A stretch of DNA of 64,000 nucleotides from Chloropicon primus (lineage: Eukaryota; Chlorophyta; Chloropicophyceae; Chloropicales; Chloropicaceae). This document shows, piece by piece, positions 56,101-64,000 of the stretch (position 1 is its first letter; each line of letters begins with the position of its first letter). A program made the translations under genes and the position numbers. Location: contig CP060755.1 in the NCBI GenBank assembly GCA_023205875.1, positions 930,001 to 994,000 on the forward strand, written 5' to 3'. Below the pieces are notes generated by a model that did no database searches, had not been told where the DNA came from, and saw nothing but the letters and a program-made list of their open reading frames with translations.

Positions 56101-57946
56101 AGCGGAAGCTGCCCGTAGGGCAGCGCAGAAGGGCGATAACGTCGGAGAGCGCGGTTTGAAGGATATGATGGGCGGAACCCTGCATAAGGCAAAGGCCAGC
56201 GAGGTTTCGGAACTGGAGAGGCCCGAGTGGATGGATATGCCACCGGAGGAAATGTCGGACGAGCAGCGCAAGGAGCTGAAGGAGTTTGAGCACGAGACCA
56301 AGGTCTTGGCGGAGGAGAGGGAAAAGAGGAGGAAAGCCCTGGAAGCCGAGTATAAGAAAATTCGCTCGGATGCGCTCGAAGCATGTGCAAAGTTCGATGA
56401 GAGCGTCATAGAACTGCACAAGGCAAAGTTGGACATGACTTCTTTGATCAACAGAATGGAGATGGATATCATCCGCCTCTGCATTGCTCTGGAGCAGGCC
56501 GAGAGGATCGACGCCATCAAAGAAACTAGTATGCTGAGCGAGCTCGAGGAGTTGAGGTCGAAGAAATCTGAAGTCGGCGAGTTGCTGTCCAACTTCAAGC
56601 ACGAGGTTGACACCGAGCTCGAGCAGCTTGAGACTTATGTCCAGGAAGACAAAACTTTGGAGAAGGCCTTCAAGAAAGATTTCGCGGAGTGCGAGGAATT
56701 CTTTGATCGCTTGCTGAAACTCTTCCGGAAGAGGACACACAAGGGGCGAGTGAATTCGGAAAAGTCTGGGCAGCAACTGATACAGACTGTAAGGAGGCAA
56801 GGCAATGTCGCAGGGAAGATGAACAGAAGGATGAGCATGCTTGCGGTGGGTCAACAGGATCTCAAGAGGCAAGCGAGGGTGCCGTCGTACCTGCAGGGAT
56901 CCAGAGGCGAGGTCGACGCCGATGACTCGAATGACCCATGGGCGAAGGGGATCGAAAAGATCGGGAACTCGAATGACAATGAGATCCTGTCCATCGACCC
57001 ACTCAATGCCGCCGAGGATAGACCTGAGGGGCTTGATCCCCATTGGTGGAACAAGCTCGTGGACGCCAGGAACAGGAAGATCCAGACGGAGACGGCGGTG
57101 AAGAAGCAGATGAACTTGGTGCTGCGAATGCAGAAGTACCTGGCTTACTTGACGAACAAGGATAACGACCTCAAGATGAAGCTGGAGACCGTGACGCAGG
57201 AGCTGAACGACCTGCACACGCAGAGGGAATACAGAATCTGGGACGTTGACATGTCTTTGGAGCTGAGGCAAGGCCAAGTTGAAATCGTTCAAGACTTGGT
57301 GAGCGCGAACATGGACGACGCCCTGCTCCTGGAGCGCACTGTGATCCAGGACAGGAACCAGGTCATCGAGAAGCATGGAGGCCAAAAGGTGGACATCTTG
57401 AAGGCTATCAAGGACTTCAAGAAGGGTATCTACGACATCCAGTGGGAGAACCAGAGGCTCGAGATGCTCGAGGAGGACTGGGCAGAGAAGACCAAGGAGT
57501 TCCAGCTGCTCAGGGTCACCAAGGGCTTGCAGAGTTTCCTCAAGTCTGGGGAGGACACGAGCAACTCGAGCGAGCAGGCGGCCCTCGAGAGCCGCCTGGA
57601 CCACAACAAGGCCCTGAGCAACAAGACGATCAAGGAGAAGCAGAAGAGTCTGAACAAGATTCAGCGCATCATCACGGACGTCAGGCACCACAACATGCAG
57701 TTGCAGCAGCAGGTCACCGAGCTCGAGTACGAGGTCCAGGAGGAGCAGCACGCGAACAAGTCCAAGAAAGAGGAGCACGACGACGGCGGCAAGAAGACTG
57801 CCGCGAGGAGGATGAGGTCGCTCGTCACGGAGAGGAAGCTCGCTGACATTTCCAAGGCGCAGGCCGAGGAGATTTCTCTGCTCAAGCAAGAACTCGAGCG
57901 GCTGAGGAGGAGAACCTTCCCCTCCTTCACCACCATGAGGGCGTAG
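53144..57946 (+). CDS. CFAP43: Cilia- and flagella-associated protein 43 (CFAP43)
   Basis: A 1600-residue axonemal protein that, with CFAP44, tethers inner-arm dynein f/I1 to the doublet. Residues about 1-700 are WD-type beta-propeller repeats: LITACGRHLCLRDIF, GFSAYGNRFVTVSGAPDYRV, VIFNPHNKDEFVVYGNGKLV and CCEWNPRGGLLIGCKTGEVI. The last two match the family order 'FNP.N...V..W' then 'C.W.P...L.IGC..G'. Residues about 700-1600 are mostly coiled coil with AERQRIAEEEAAEAARRAAQ and ELEYEVQEEQHANKSKKEEH. The open frame begins at 52979, but the ATG at 53144 (MEVTTVIGLTDEKVG) matches the family start. The gene is a single exon; nearby RSP9 is another flagellar gene. Confidence 0.9.
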   Translation: MEVTTVIGLTDEKVGFASRSTLITACGRHLCLRDIFSSRKEYITVPGQGVKTITFNPRDNAFAVAEINEDPRVFIYDSLSRKLSCTLEDAGTMEVAALGFSAYGNRFVTVSGAPDYRVKVWDLSTGTVLVQGTVGFQATEVIFNPHNKDEFVVYGNGKLVFWQVKEMYQKFLLDSKTPDLDDLYPNCCEWNPRGGLLIGCKTGEVILQDSAADKPMSDSEGKPVVVAKVDEEVKAIRVHGRTVILGVQNRPCKGFPLSQVTLNPGSTSVGDVFPEIMSTNFIGFDPYYDKVVLSTAQGCLFIFDVAKGLAQAKQVAAIGAFHRGRITNLKFLDEGSHFVASSWDSDKVGSLCAWSLKDGDLLWKKSFSSPQVAMDCCKEKKIVASAGKDGIVTAMSFKDMEAPRVIFRKKVHTGPGKAVSFSLKGGYLASMDNGGHVFFMAVDEEGQSLRVIGYVPVTSKNIGLTWTKHLDAGDEGLCLVSLSSNELMGIDPPPTTYAADSLMLDEICKTRRLRLDSNATAMHGFHSSDGEGGTLVAIGNDKKVKQYRLPSEDQAWGGFKGRITQPENVYLSLMKQGDAIATSGDMTKVISASKEGKVVIASESDEPVTLRPHNSILGGASAVACDNDGGCIISGGVLGEILVYMDASKEVKDPPRVKFQLKHMVDEGEPLSVDVIRENDRNVREKAHQGAEPDKVKVRGELKSLQEQIQVLIQKNAQAPALEQLESTEFILDKEYVNEWDNLSKDKAQRLKQDLEFKRTKDLIIAKRLKDLAWNSMRQKGSVIRSLNTNVEVNNFPIGQPGKDSSFLKKLIYLRSVGKAEHVYLKEDQDDATLGGEEASDPQPAQSKSPTGKGSPAADEKPDESVVKSLLYPDAKMSHPRRKRLQILMIEELIMEYKDQFNKSHKKHKEHKEGLVDRIGDLSKRAKELSDEIILLGGTAPEEEMFEIQMSKPEIASNFLEVQEGDITVKKYLSPAERQRIAEEEAAEAARRAAQKGDNVGERGLKDMMGGTLHKAKASEVSELERPEWMDMPPEEMSDEQRKELKEFEHETKVLAEEREKRRKALEAEYKKIRSDALEACAKFDESVIELHKAKLDMTSLINRMEMDIIRLCIALEQAERIDAIKETSMLSELEELRSKKSEVGELLSNFKHEVDTELEQLETYVQEDKTLEKAFKKDFAECEEFFDRLLKLFRKRTHKGRVNSEKSGQQLIQTVRRQGNVAGKMNRRMSMLAVGQQDLKRQARVPSYLQGSRGEVDADDSNDPWAKGIEKIGNSNDNEILSIDPLNAAEDRPEGLDPHWWNKLVDARNRKIQTETAVKKQMNLVLRMQKYLAYLTNKDNDLKMKLETVTQELNDLHTQREYRIWDVDMSLELRQGQVEIVQDLVSANMDDALLLERTVIQDRNQVIEKHGGQKVDILKAIKDFKKGIYDIQWENQRLEMLEEDWAEKTKEFQLLRVTKGLQSFLKSGEDTSNSSEQAALESRLDHNKALSNKTIKEKQKSLNKIQRIITDVRHHNMQLQQQVTELEYEVQEEQHANKSKKEEHDDGGKKTAARRMRSLVTERKLADISKAQAEEISLLKQELERLRRRTFPSFTTMRA

Positions 57947-58054
57947 AGGCGAGACACCACCGTGCCCGTTAGCATTAATTTTGTACTTCATATACACAAC
58001 ACCGGGCTTTCCACGCCCAATTACTAGTAGAGTTTGGAGTTCCAAGGGCACGGC

Positions 58055-59125
58055 CTACGTTTCCTCCCCGGTCTCGGCCTTCCCGCCTGGCAAGGTCCTC
58101 ACGCCGACGTAAACCTGAAAGTAGAACGCCGAGCAATCCTTGCTCGTCTTCCCGCTCCCAGGAACAGCCTTCTTGATGAAGCGGGAGATTCGCCTGAAGT
58201 CTTTGCCAAACTTCTCATGAGCTTCCTTGAAAGACTTGTACTCGGCGTCCGACCACCTGTAATCCACGGGATCGGTGAGCAAGGCCACTATCCGCTTGGT
58301 TCCCTCTTCGTCGACCCCTCCCCGCGCGCCTCCTGCGGAGGCAGCCCCGCCGCCCCCAAAGAGTTCCCGCACGGGCCAAACCCGCGTCGGCTCCTCCCTC
58401 TCCCCCCCCTGCCCGCCTTTGTCCCTGCGCCCGCGCAGCGAAGGCATGTCCGCCTGGTACAGCTCCCCCACCCTGGAGGACCGCGGGGGGTAGTGCTCCT
58501 CCTTCTCCATCGCGACCAGACCCTGGTGCGGGGAGTACATCGGGACCGGCACGAGGTTCAGGGAGTGCATCGAGGCCGGCCTTAGCCCGGCCCGCCTCTG
58601 CAGCAGGCCCTCCTGCCGGAAGCAGCGCAGCCTGTGCAGAGCCATCTTCGCGGTCCTCACGTCGCGGTCGTCGTCGCGCGAGTCCAGGAGCACGGACCAG
58701 GGATTCTCCGCCATGTACCTGACCCACCCCACCGTGCAGGGTATCGGATCCAGGGAGCCCAGAACCTTGCTCTTCACCGCCTGGATTTCGCCGACTCTCT
58801 CGCTCTCGCTCTTGATCCCCCCCTTCCCCCGGTCGTCCGCAGCGTGCGAGGGGGACGTCGACGTCGTCGCCGTCGTCGTTGTCGAAGCCCGCGAGCATAA
58901 TTCCCGCTCCGTGCTCCTCGACCCCTTCCCCCCCCCCCTCCTGAACCAACTCACGAACAACTCCTTGGCCTTCTTCTCATCGATCCCGTAATCTCTGGAG
59001 CACCGGACGGTGAACTTCTTCAGTCCCTGCTTGGTCAGTCCCCCGTCGCTCTCCCCCACCACCATCCCCCTCAGCAGCTCCATCGCCTTGTCCATGTTCT
59101 CCCTCCTCATGACCATCCCCACCAT
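58055..59125 (-). CDS. ELM2-like and SANT-domain chromatin protein
   Basis: A 356-residue protein. The C-terminal SANT domain is clear: YRWSDAEYKSFKEAHEKFGK, DFRRISRFIKKAVPGSGKTS, then KDCSAFYFQVYV (about 288-340). About 100 residues before it, SSRVGELYQADMPSLRGR looks like the short core of an ELM2 motif. ELM2-SANT proteins (MIER, CoREST, MTA and plant counterparts) recruit histone deacetylases. The N-terminal part (MRRENMDKAMELLRGMVVGE) is helical and ends in a YGIDEKKAKELF motif of unknown role, followed by a Thr/Ser-rich low-complexity stretch. Three closely spaced ATGs (59125, 59116, 59110) could be the start; the first is used. It is convergent with CFAP43 (108-nt gap). Confidence 0.75.
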   Translation of the reverse strand: MVGMVMRRENMDKAMELLRGMVVGESDGGLTKQGLKKFTVRCSRDYGIDEKKAKELFVSWFRRGGGKGSRSTERELCSRASTTTTATTSTSPSHAADDRGKGGIKSESERVGEIQAVKSKVLGSLDPIPCTVGWVRYMAENPWSVLLDSRDDDRDVRTAKMALHRLRCFRQEGLLQRRAGLRPASMHSLNLVPVPMYSPHQGLVAMEKEEHYPPRSSRVGELYQADMPSLRGRRDKGGQGGEREEPTRVWPVRELFGGGGAASAGGARGGVDEEGTKRIVALLTDPVDYRWSDAEYKSFKEAHEKFGKDFRRISRFIKKAVPGSGKTSKDCSAFYFQVYVGVRTLPGGKAETGEET

Positions 59126-59514
59126 ACCACCACACGCCGCGCCGCGCACAACGGGCACACACACACACACGCCAACCCACTCCTCTCTCTCTCTCTCTCT
59201 CTCTCTTTCATTTGTTTGCGGTTCAAAAATATCCTGCGAGGCAAGCCTCGTTGGCGCTGCAGCAAGGGAAAGGGGAGAGAGACCAGGCGCTTGTTGTTGA
59301 CGTTTGCGTGAGACTGGAGCCTTCGCGTGGCCCGGGGAGTACTGCTGGATCGCGTGGCCTCACTCTCTTTCTCTCTCTCTCTCTCTCTCTTTGATTCTTT
59401 TGAATCGTTCTCGTTCTCGTTCTCAGACGGACGAAGAGAGATTGTTTGTGTTATTGTTTGTTTGGGAAGCGCTTGACGGCAACTTTGGGTTTGCGGAGAA
59501 GGCGAGAGGGTGTG
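59126..59514. other. Divergent intergenic region, SANT protein / glycerol-3-phosphate dehydrogenase
   Basis: Contains (AC)n at about 59155-59170, (CT)n at 59184-59206 and a second (CT)n at about 59361-59391. No gene seen. Confidence 0.5.
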
Positions 59515-61614
59515 ATGTCGTCGTCGTCGGCTTGGTCGATTTGGGGGGAAAGGGGGCGGAAGGTGGCCCTGAGGACCGCGAAGGCTGTGTCTCGCAGCTT
59601 CTCTCAAGCGCCTTGTCCTTCCCAGACGGCGCAGGAGGTCGCAGGAAAGGTCAGGACCCTCGAGGGCGTCGCGCACCAGGCGGGCAGGCAGGCGGGTGAG
59701 GCGCTTGCGGCGGGGGCGCGGCACGGGAAGGGCGGCGGGGGGGGCAAGGGTGGCGGAGGAGGCGGGGGCGAGAGGTTCTTCAGGAATCCGTGGTTCACGA
59801 CCATGGCCGCGGCGGGAGGCCTCGCGGCCGCGGCGTACAACCTCGACCCGGAGTCCGTCGTGCGCTACATGGACAACAGGCGCCCCGCGAAGAGGCCGGA
59901 GCACGAGATCTTCGACGAGAGGGGCTACCCGAAGAACCCCGTGCCACTGAGGGAGGAGCAGGTGAGGAGGCTGAGGGAGGAGGAGGAGTTCGACCTGCTG
60001 ATCGTGGGGGGAGGGGCGACCGGGACCGGAATGGCTGTGGACGCCGCGACTAGGGCCCTGAAGACGGCCATGGTCGAGGCAAACGACTTTGCGTCCGGGA
60101 CCTCGAGCAGGTCCACGAAGCTCGCCCACGGGGGGGTGCGCTACCTGGAGAAGGCCGTGAAGAACTTTGACTACTCGCAGCTCCACTTGGTGTTCGAGGC
60201 CCTCTCGGAGAGGAAGAGGCTCCTCAACAACGCCCCCCACCTCAGCAGGTCCCTCCCTATCATGACCCCGTGCTACCACTGGTGGGAGGTGCCCTACTAC
60301 TGGGCCGGGATGAAGGCCTACGACACCCTCGCGGGGAGCCAAGGGCTGACGTGGAGCAGGTACATGACCCCCAGCGAGGCCCAGAGGCAGTTCCCGACTC
60401 TGAGGACCGAGAACGTCCACGAGGGGACCCTGAAGGGGTCCATCGTCTACTACGACGGCCAGTTCAATGACGCGAGGCTCTGCCTCCTGCTCGCTTGCAC
60501 CGCGGCGGAGGAGGGGGCCGCCGTGGCCAACTACACCGAGGTCGTGGACCTGCTTAAGGACGAGGAGACGGGTAAGATCCGAGGCGCGAGGGTTCGGGAC
60601 AAGATGACCAACAGGACGTTCGAGGTCAGAGCGAAGCAGGTCGTGAACGCCTGCGGTCCCTTCTCCGACTCGGTGAGAAAGATGTCGGACCCCAAGGCGA
60701 GGTCTCTGGTGGCCCCGAGCAGCGGGGTGCACATCACCCTCCCGGACTACTACTCCGTGGAGGGTTTCGGCATGATCGTCCCCAAGACCAGGGACGGGAG
60801 GGTCGTCTTCCTGCTGCCCTGGGAGGGCCACACCATCGCCGGCACCACGGATTCCGAGTCCGAGATCACCTTCAGCCCCAGGCCGAGCGAGAAGGACATC
60901 AAGTTCATCTTGGAGGCCATTGAGGACTACCTTTGCGTCAAGGTCAGGAGGGAGGACGTCTCCTCGGCGTGGAGTGGGATCAGGCCGCTCATCTCGAACC
61001 CCCACTCGGAGAACACGTCCGAGCTGGTGAGGGACCACCTCATCATGACGGACAAGAATGGCCTCGTCACGATATGCGGAGGCAAATGGACCACCTACAG
61101 GCTGATGGCAGAGCAGGGCGTGGACCAGGCCGTCAAGACGGGCAATCTGAAGCCGCCCGAAAAGTGCCAAACGAACGAGTTGAGGGTCGTGGGAGGTGAC
61201 GGATACCACATCGCGCTCCACACGGAGGTCGCCCAGGATTACACCGTGCCCCACAGACCGGGAGCCATTGACACGCGGGTCGCGAAGCACCTCACGTCGG
61301 CTTACGGGGACAGGGCAAAGGTAGTGACAAGAATTGCGGAGGACAAGAAGTTGGGCCAAAGGCTGGCCAGGGGCCACCCCCAGATCGAAGCCGAGGTCGC
61401 CTACGCGGCAAGATACGAGTATTGCACCGGGGTAGAAGATTTCTTGACCAGGAGAACGAGGTTGGCCTTCCTCGACGTGAGAGCGGCGGAGCAGGCCTTG
61501 CCCAGAGTGGTGGAGATCATGGCCAAGGAGTTGAAGTGGGGCTGGTTCAAGAAAAGGAAGGAGCTTCATCAAGGGAAGGAGCTCCTGAAAACGTTTGCTA
61601 ACGGCACGACATAA
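59515..61614 (+). CDS. FAD-dependent glycerol-3-phosphate dehydrogenase, mitochondrial
   Basis: Oxidises glycerol-3-phosphate to dihydroxyacetone phosphate and passes electrons to ubiquinone. The 699-residue product has a Ser/Arg-rich start (MSSSSAWSIWGERGRKVALR), a Gly-rich linker (residues about 75-95), a hydrophobic segment (WFTTMAAAGGLAAAAYNL) and then the FAD domain: FDLLIVGGGATGTGMAVDAA (about 160-179), SGTSSRSTKLAHGGVRYLEK, and the substrate-site GTTDSESEITFSPRPSE. The C-terminal domain ends in RTRLAFLDVRAAEQALPRVV. A mitochondrial presequence plus membrane segment fits the inner-membrane form (plant SDP6). The start at ATG 59515; upstream codons open only at TTG. A TGTAA follows 59 nt after the stop. 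Confidence 0.95.
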   Translation: MSSSSAWSIWGERGRKVALRTAKAVSRSFSQAPCPSQTAQEVAGKVRTLEGVAHQAGRQAGEALAAGARHGKGGGGGKGGGGGGGERFFRNPWFTTMAAAGGLAAAAYNLDPESVVRYMDNRRPAKRPEHEIFDERGYPKNPVPLREEQVRRLREEEEFDLLIVGGGATGTGMAVDAATRALKTAMVEANDFASGTSSRSTKLAHGGVRYLEKAVKNFDYSQLHLVFEALSERKRLLNNAPHLSRSLPIMTPCYHWWEVPYYWAGMKAYDTLAGSQGLTWSRYMTPSEAQRQFPTLRTENVHEGTLKGSIVYYDGQFNDARLCLLLACTAAEEGAAVANYTEVVDLLKDEETGKIRGARVRDKMTNRTFEVRAKQVVNACGPFSDSVRKMSDPKARSLVAPSSGVHITLPDYYSVEGFGMIVPKTRDGRVVFLLPWEGHTIAGTTDSESEITFSPRPSEKDIKFILEAIEDYLCVKVRREDVSSAWSGIRPLISNPHSENTSELVRDHLIMTDKNGLVTICGGKWTTYRLMAEQGVDQAVKTGNLKPPEKCQTNELRVVGGDGYHIALHTEVAQDYTVPHRPGAIDTRVAKHLTSAYGDRAKVVTRIAEDKKLGQRLARGHPQIEAEVAYAARYEYCTGVEDFLTRRTRLAFLDVRAAEQALPRVVEIMAKELKWGWFKKRKELHQGKELLKTFANGTT

Positions 61615-61672
61615 TTGATCTGTTCCGTGGGATACGTTATCTTTATTTCCGCTTTTTTGTAGAGAGTTTTTC

Positions 61673-61677
61673 TGTAA
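61673..61677 (+). terminator. TGTAA poly(A) signal, glycerol-3-phosphate dehydrogenase gene
   Basis: TGTAA 59 nt after the stop at 61614, in TTTTTCTGTAATC. Confidence 0.6.
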
Positions 61678-61754
61678 TCTTACCATTCTTCTGTTTTGTT
61701 TGCCGCCGCCTGCTTTGCGACAAGGCGCCCGAAATTATTGGGTGTGGGGGTGAA

Positions 61755-61759
61755 TTACA
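61755..61759 (-). terminator. TGTAA poly(A) signal, RSP9 gene
   Basis: TTACA on plus, i.e. TGTAA on the minus strand, 66 nt past the RSP9 stop. Confidence 0.5.
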
Positions 61760-61824
61760 ACTAAGTTTTAGCTTTTTGTGGACGACTTGGTCTCCAATAT
61801 TCAGTCAGGGGAGGACCAGGAGTC

Positions 61825-62797
61825 TTATCGCATGAAGATGAACTCCGTGTTCTTCATTCCAGCGCCAAAGTACAAGGATCCCCACGAGTTTGTCTCGCCA
61901 GAGTAGTAGAATGCGTGTCCCGGCCACAGAAGGTTCCTCACAACTGCAGTGGAGGAAAAGCTATCGTAGTGCAAGCTCCAAGATCCTGGGAGGCCGTCCG
62001 CAAGAGTCTTGCTCTCGCCCGCCAAGACGTACGACTCGAGCTTCTCAGGGTATTCTAGTCCAGCGAAGGCCTTGTTCAAAATCAAATCGTTGTCCCCTGT
62101 GGTAATGTAAGCCCCCTTTGGAGCAATGGAGCTGTCTTTCTTGATGTCCTGAATCATGGTTTGGAGTCTCTGGAGCTCGGTGTACTCGAAGGAGACCTCA
62201 GCTGGCTCCTCGGCCTCCTCGGCCGCAGGCTCGGCGCCCTCCTCGGCTGCGGCCTCCGCCGCGCCCTCCGCCTTCGGGGCCGGCTCAGTCACCGTGTACA
62301 CCTGAGAAGGGTCCCCGGACATGGTAGTGTTGATGGTCAGACATCTCTTCGAGGTCTCCTCGTCAACAGGGTTCAAGTCCAACCACTTCACGCAGTCCTG
62401 GGTGTAGAAAAATTTCGTCTCCGCTACGAGCTTGTTGTCGAAGTAATACGCCTTTCCCTTTCCTTCGGCAATGAAGTAGTCCTTTCCATTTGATGCTGCT
62501 ATCTTCCCGAACAGGGACAAGCTCTTCAAGGCAGCCTCGGCCTTCTTAAGAGGAATTGAAACTGTGAAAGCGGACTATTTCGGTCGAAAGCAAAGCGAAG
62601 TTGAGTCAGTAATCAAGCCCAAAGGAACGGCAACGCTTCGCACCCCTTGCCCTCAGCCACCGAAAAGGGCTTCCGCAGCACGTCCTCCTTCCCTCTCCCT
62701 CTCTTGCCTTCCCCCTTCTCCTTACTTTCTGTTCGTTCGAGAGCACAATTCCGCTGCTGGCGAGCGCGTCCAGTGTGAGCGAGAGGTTATTCTCCAT
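61825..62797 (-). CDS. RSP9: Radial spoke head protein RSP9, two exons
   Basis: Part of the radial spoke head of motile flagella. Exon 1 is 62797-62726 (24 codons, MENNLSLTLDALASSGIVLS) and exon 2 is 62574-61825; the 151-nt intron starts GTAAGG and ends AAATAG, phase 0. The 273-residue product matches the family: LASSGIVLSNEQK at the start, LSLFGKIAASNGKDYFIAEG, VKWLDLNPVDEETSKRC, SSIAPKGAYITTGDN, AFAGLEYPEKLESYVL, PGSWSLHYDSFSSTAVVRNL and LLWPGHAFYYSGETNSWGSL. An Ala/Glu-rich insert (AEGAAEAAAEEGAEPAAEEA) follows the SQVYTVTEP segment. The exon join was chosen because it restores the family's N-terminus; an alternative acceptor (TTTCACAG) would be out of phase. Confidence 0.92.
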
Positions 62798-63270
62798 GTC
62801 TAACTGTGTCTGTGGGCCTTGTGTATCTCCTTGTCCTCGTCCCCTGTCCTCTTGTCTCGCCTCGCCGGTACGTGTGTGCGTGTGCCTCCACCTCCAGTCG
62901 ATGGGTTCACCAAGCGTCCTGCCTGCTCCCCCCTGGCGCTCCGGGGCTTCTTAACGTTCAGAATCACCTTAACAAGGGATTACCACAGGGAGGGAGGGGC
63001 CAAAGGCCTTGGGAAAATAGGAGAGTCAATTTTGACCAAGATTCCATCTTGGGTGTAAAAGGGAGAAGAAGGAGTGTAGTGAGAAGCACGAAGTTTCCGA
63101 GGAGGACGGGGAGGACGGGGAGGACGGGATGTGTTGTCGTACTCCTCAATCCAGTGAGTCTTCATCTCGTTAGCTTCTCCTTGAGAAACTCCAGAGATGA
63201 AATGAAAAAAAATTGTTTGGATGTCAGAAAATAAAAAAGATTGGCTTGAATTTGACTTTCTCCACCCAAC
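62798..63270. other. Intergenic: RSP9 promoter, UAP1 3' flank
   Basis: Contains three tandem GGAGGACGG-type units at about 63100-63128. No exon for the missing C-terminus of UAP1 was recognised here. Confidence 0.4.
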
Positions 63271-64000
63271 TCAGTGGAGATACCACCAAGTGTTGAAGTC
63301 CTCAGCACTCCCAGACTGTGACCAGCGGCCCTCGAGCGCCGTGAGGGCTGTGGTGGCCGATGCGATCTCGCTCTTTATGGGAGCAAACTCTTCGTCCCTC
63401 ATCACCTCCAGGAGGCAGCTCTTCTTGGCGTAGTGGAAGACGTCGAAGATGAACTGCTCCATCTTCACCCCCGGCACGGGTCCGTCCACCGTCGGGATGG
63501 TCTTCGAGGCGAGGTGGTGCTCGAGGTGCACCTCGTCGTCGCAGCATATCCTCGTCAGAAAGTCCTTGGAGTAGTACTGCATGCAGATGTTGCTCCAGTT
63601 GTAGTAAAGCTCTCCCGTCTCCGCGTTGGCCACTTTGGCACTCATCTCTGGGTCCAGCTCCGAGTACTCCACCACCCCGACCCCCTCGCCCCTCTCCACG
63701 AAGACGCCGACCCTCTCCCCCGGCGAAGACTTGGCCAAGGTCCTGCAACACAGGTCGGCCCCAAAACTCTTGCAGTACCCGATCAGGAGGGGGTCGGCGA
63801 TCTTTGCCAGAATGTTGTCCACGCAGTAGCAATCCAGGGCCTCCACCCCGGCCCTTTCCATGCTCTCCAGGCACCCGGAATCCCTCAGGGCCTTGTAAAT
63901 CCCGCCATTGCCATCGGGGGACTCGGCTATCTTGCCCTTGGTCTCGAGGAGGACTTTGCCCTCCTCCGAGACGCACGGCAGCTTCCCTTGGTTGAAGAGG
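63271..64000 (-). CDS. UAP1: UDP-N-acetylglucosamine pyrophosphorylase, C-terminal part, partial
   Basis: Makes UDP-GlcNAc from UTP and GlcNAc-1-phosphate. The gene enters from the right edge, so the N-terminus is missing. The visible 242 residues carry the family's FNQGKLPCVSEEGKVLL, SPDGNGGIYKAL, GADLCCRTLAKSSPGERVGV, the VVEYSEL that follows it, GELYYNWSNICMQYYS and PGVKMEQFIFDVFHYAKKSC, DEEFAPIKSE. Other family members continue about 40 residues past the helix that here reads ALTALEGRW, with a CEVSPLxSYAGE segment. Here the chain ends in SQSGSAEDFNTWWYLH and a TGA instead. Either the enzyme has a shortened end or a short 3' exon was missed. Confidence 0.9.
   Translation of the reverse strand, partial: LFNQGKLPCVSEEGKVLLETKGKIAESPDGNGGIYKALRDSGCLESMERAGVEALDCYCVDNILAKIADPLLIGYCKSFGADLCCRTLAKSSPGERVGVFVERGEGVGVVEYSELDPEMSAKVANAETGELYYNWSNICMQYYSKDFLTRICCDDEVHLEHHLASKTIPTVDGPVPGVKMEQFIFDVFHYAKKSCLLEVMRDEEFAPIKSEIASATTALTALEGRWSQSGSAEDFNTWWYLH

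Noticed and set aside
55370-58051. 893-codon minus-strand frame opposite CFAP43
   Set aside because: Leucine/valine-rich complement of a coiled-coil coding frame; no real features.
59107-61686. 859-codon minus-strand frame opposite glycerol-3-phosphate dehydrogenase
   Set aside because: Begins inside a (CT)n tract and is antisense to a clear enzyme gene.
1-64000. Transposons, viral fossils, tRNA or rRNA genes
   Set aside because: I saw no transposase, reverse transcriptase, integrase or capsid coding sequence, no long terminal repeats and no cloverleaf. tRNAs are hard to exclude without a covariance-model scan.

Overview
This is nuclear DNA from a unicellular eukaryote, most likely a chlorophyte green alga, possibly an early-diverging 'prasinophyte' type. 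Four lines point that way. (1) Six or more genes have TGTAA shortly after the stop, the classic green-algal poly(A) signal. (2) Plant-like proteins occur: MutS2 with a transit-peptide-like N-terminus, an organelle-targeted-looking FGAM synthase, an FHA2-like protein and a haem ascorbate peroxidase. (3) Flagellar genes are present (RSP9, CFAP43, a kinesin). (4) The DNA is GC-rich and gene-dense. The five introns I could place are all 121-160 nt with GT-AG ends. I cannot name the species.

Region 1 (1-28 kb) is mainly housekeeping: FGAM synthase (partial), RPB2, lariat-debranching enzyme, D-2-hydroxyglutarate dehydrogenase, a Gfo/Idh/MocA oxidoreductase, a ubinuclein/HPC2-like histone-chaperone subunit, a spastizin/ZFYVE26-like giant protein, a kinesin, an MCTP-like multi-C2 membrane protein and a helical protein with a possible PH fold.

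Region 2 (28-43.7 kb) is a secretome island, the most unusual part. It holds a GILT-type thiol reductase, five CAP/SCP/PR-1 genes (one with two CAP domains) and five short proteins with signal peptides or signal anchors; four of these carry an R-x-L motif just after the hydrophobic segment. An ascorbate peroxidase lies among them. Three CAP genes share a four-cysteine N-terminal module and a varying number of about 31-residue cysteine repeats. They show unequal recombination and near-identical 3' halves. A tandem-CAP gene has an apparent one-base slip in its proline linker, and a decayed copy of its 3' end lies just downstream.

Region 3 (43.7-64 kb) returns to conserved genes: ALKBH1, a nitrile-hydratase-beta-like protein, MutS2, FHA2-like, ASF1, an N-myristoylation-signal protein, CFAP43, an ELM2/SANT-like protein, FAD-dependent glycerol-3-phosphate dehydrogenase, RSP9 and UDP-GlcNAc pyrophosphorylase (partial).

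Functional links: ASF1 and ubinuclein both handle H3-H4; CFAP43, RSP9 and perhaps the kinesin serve the flagellum; the island probably supplies cell-surface or extracellular proteins. I saw no viral element, transposon, rRNA or tRNA. Many long open frames opposite real genes are by-products of GC-rich third codon positions and were left out.
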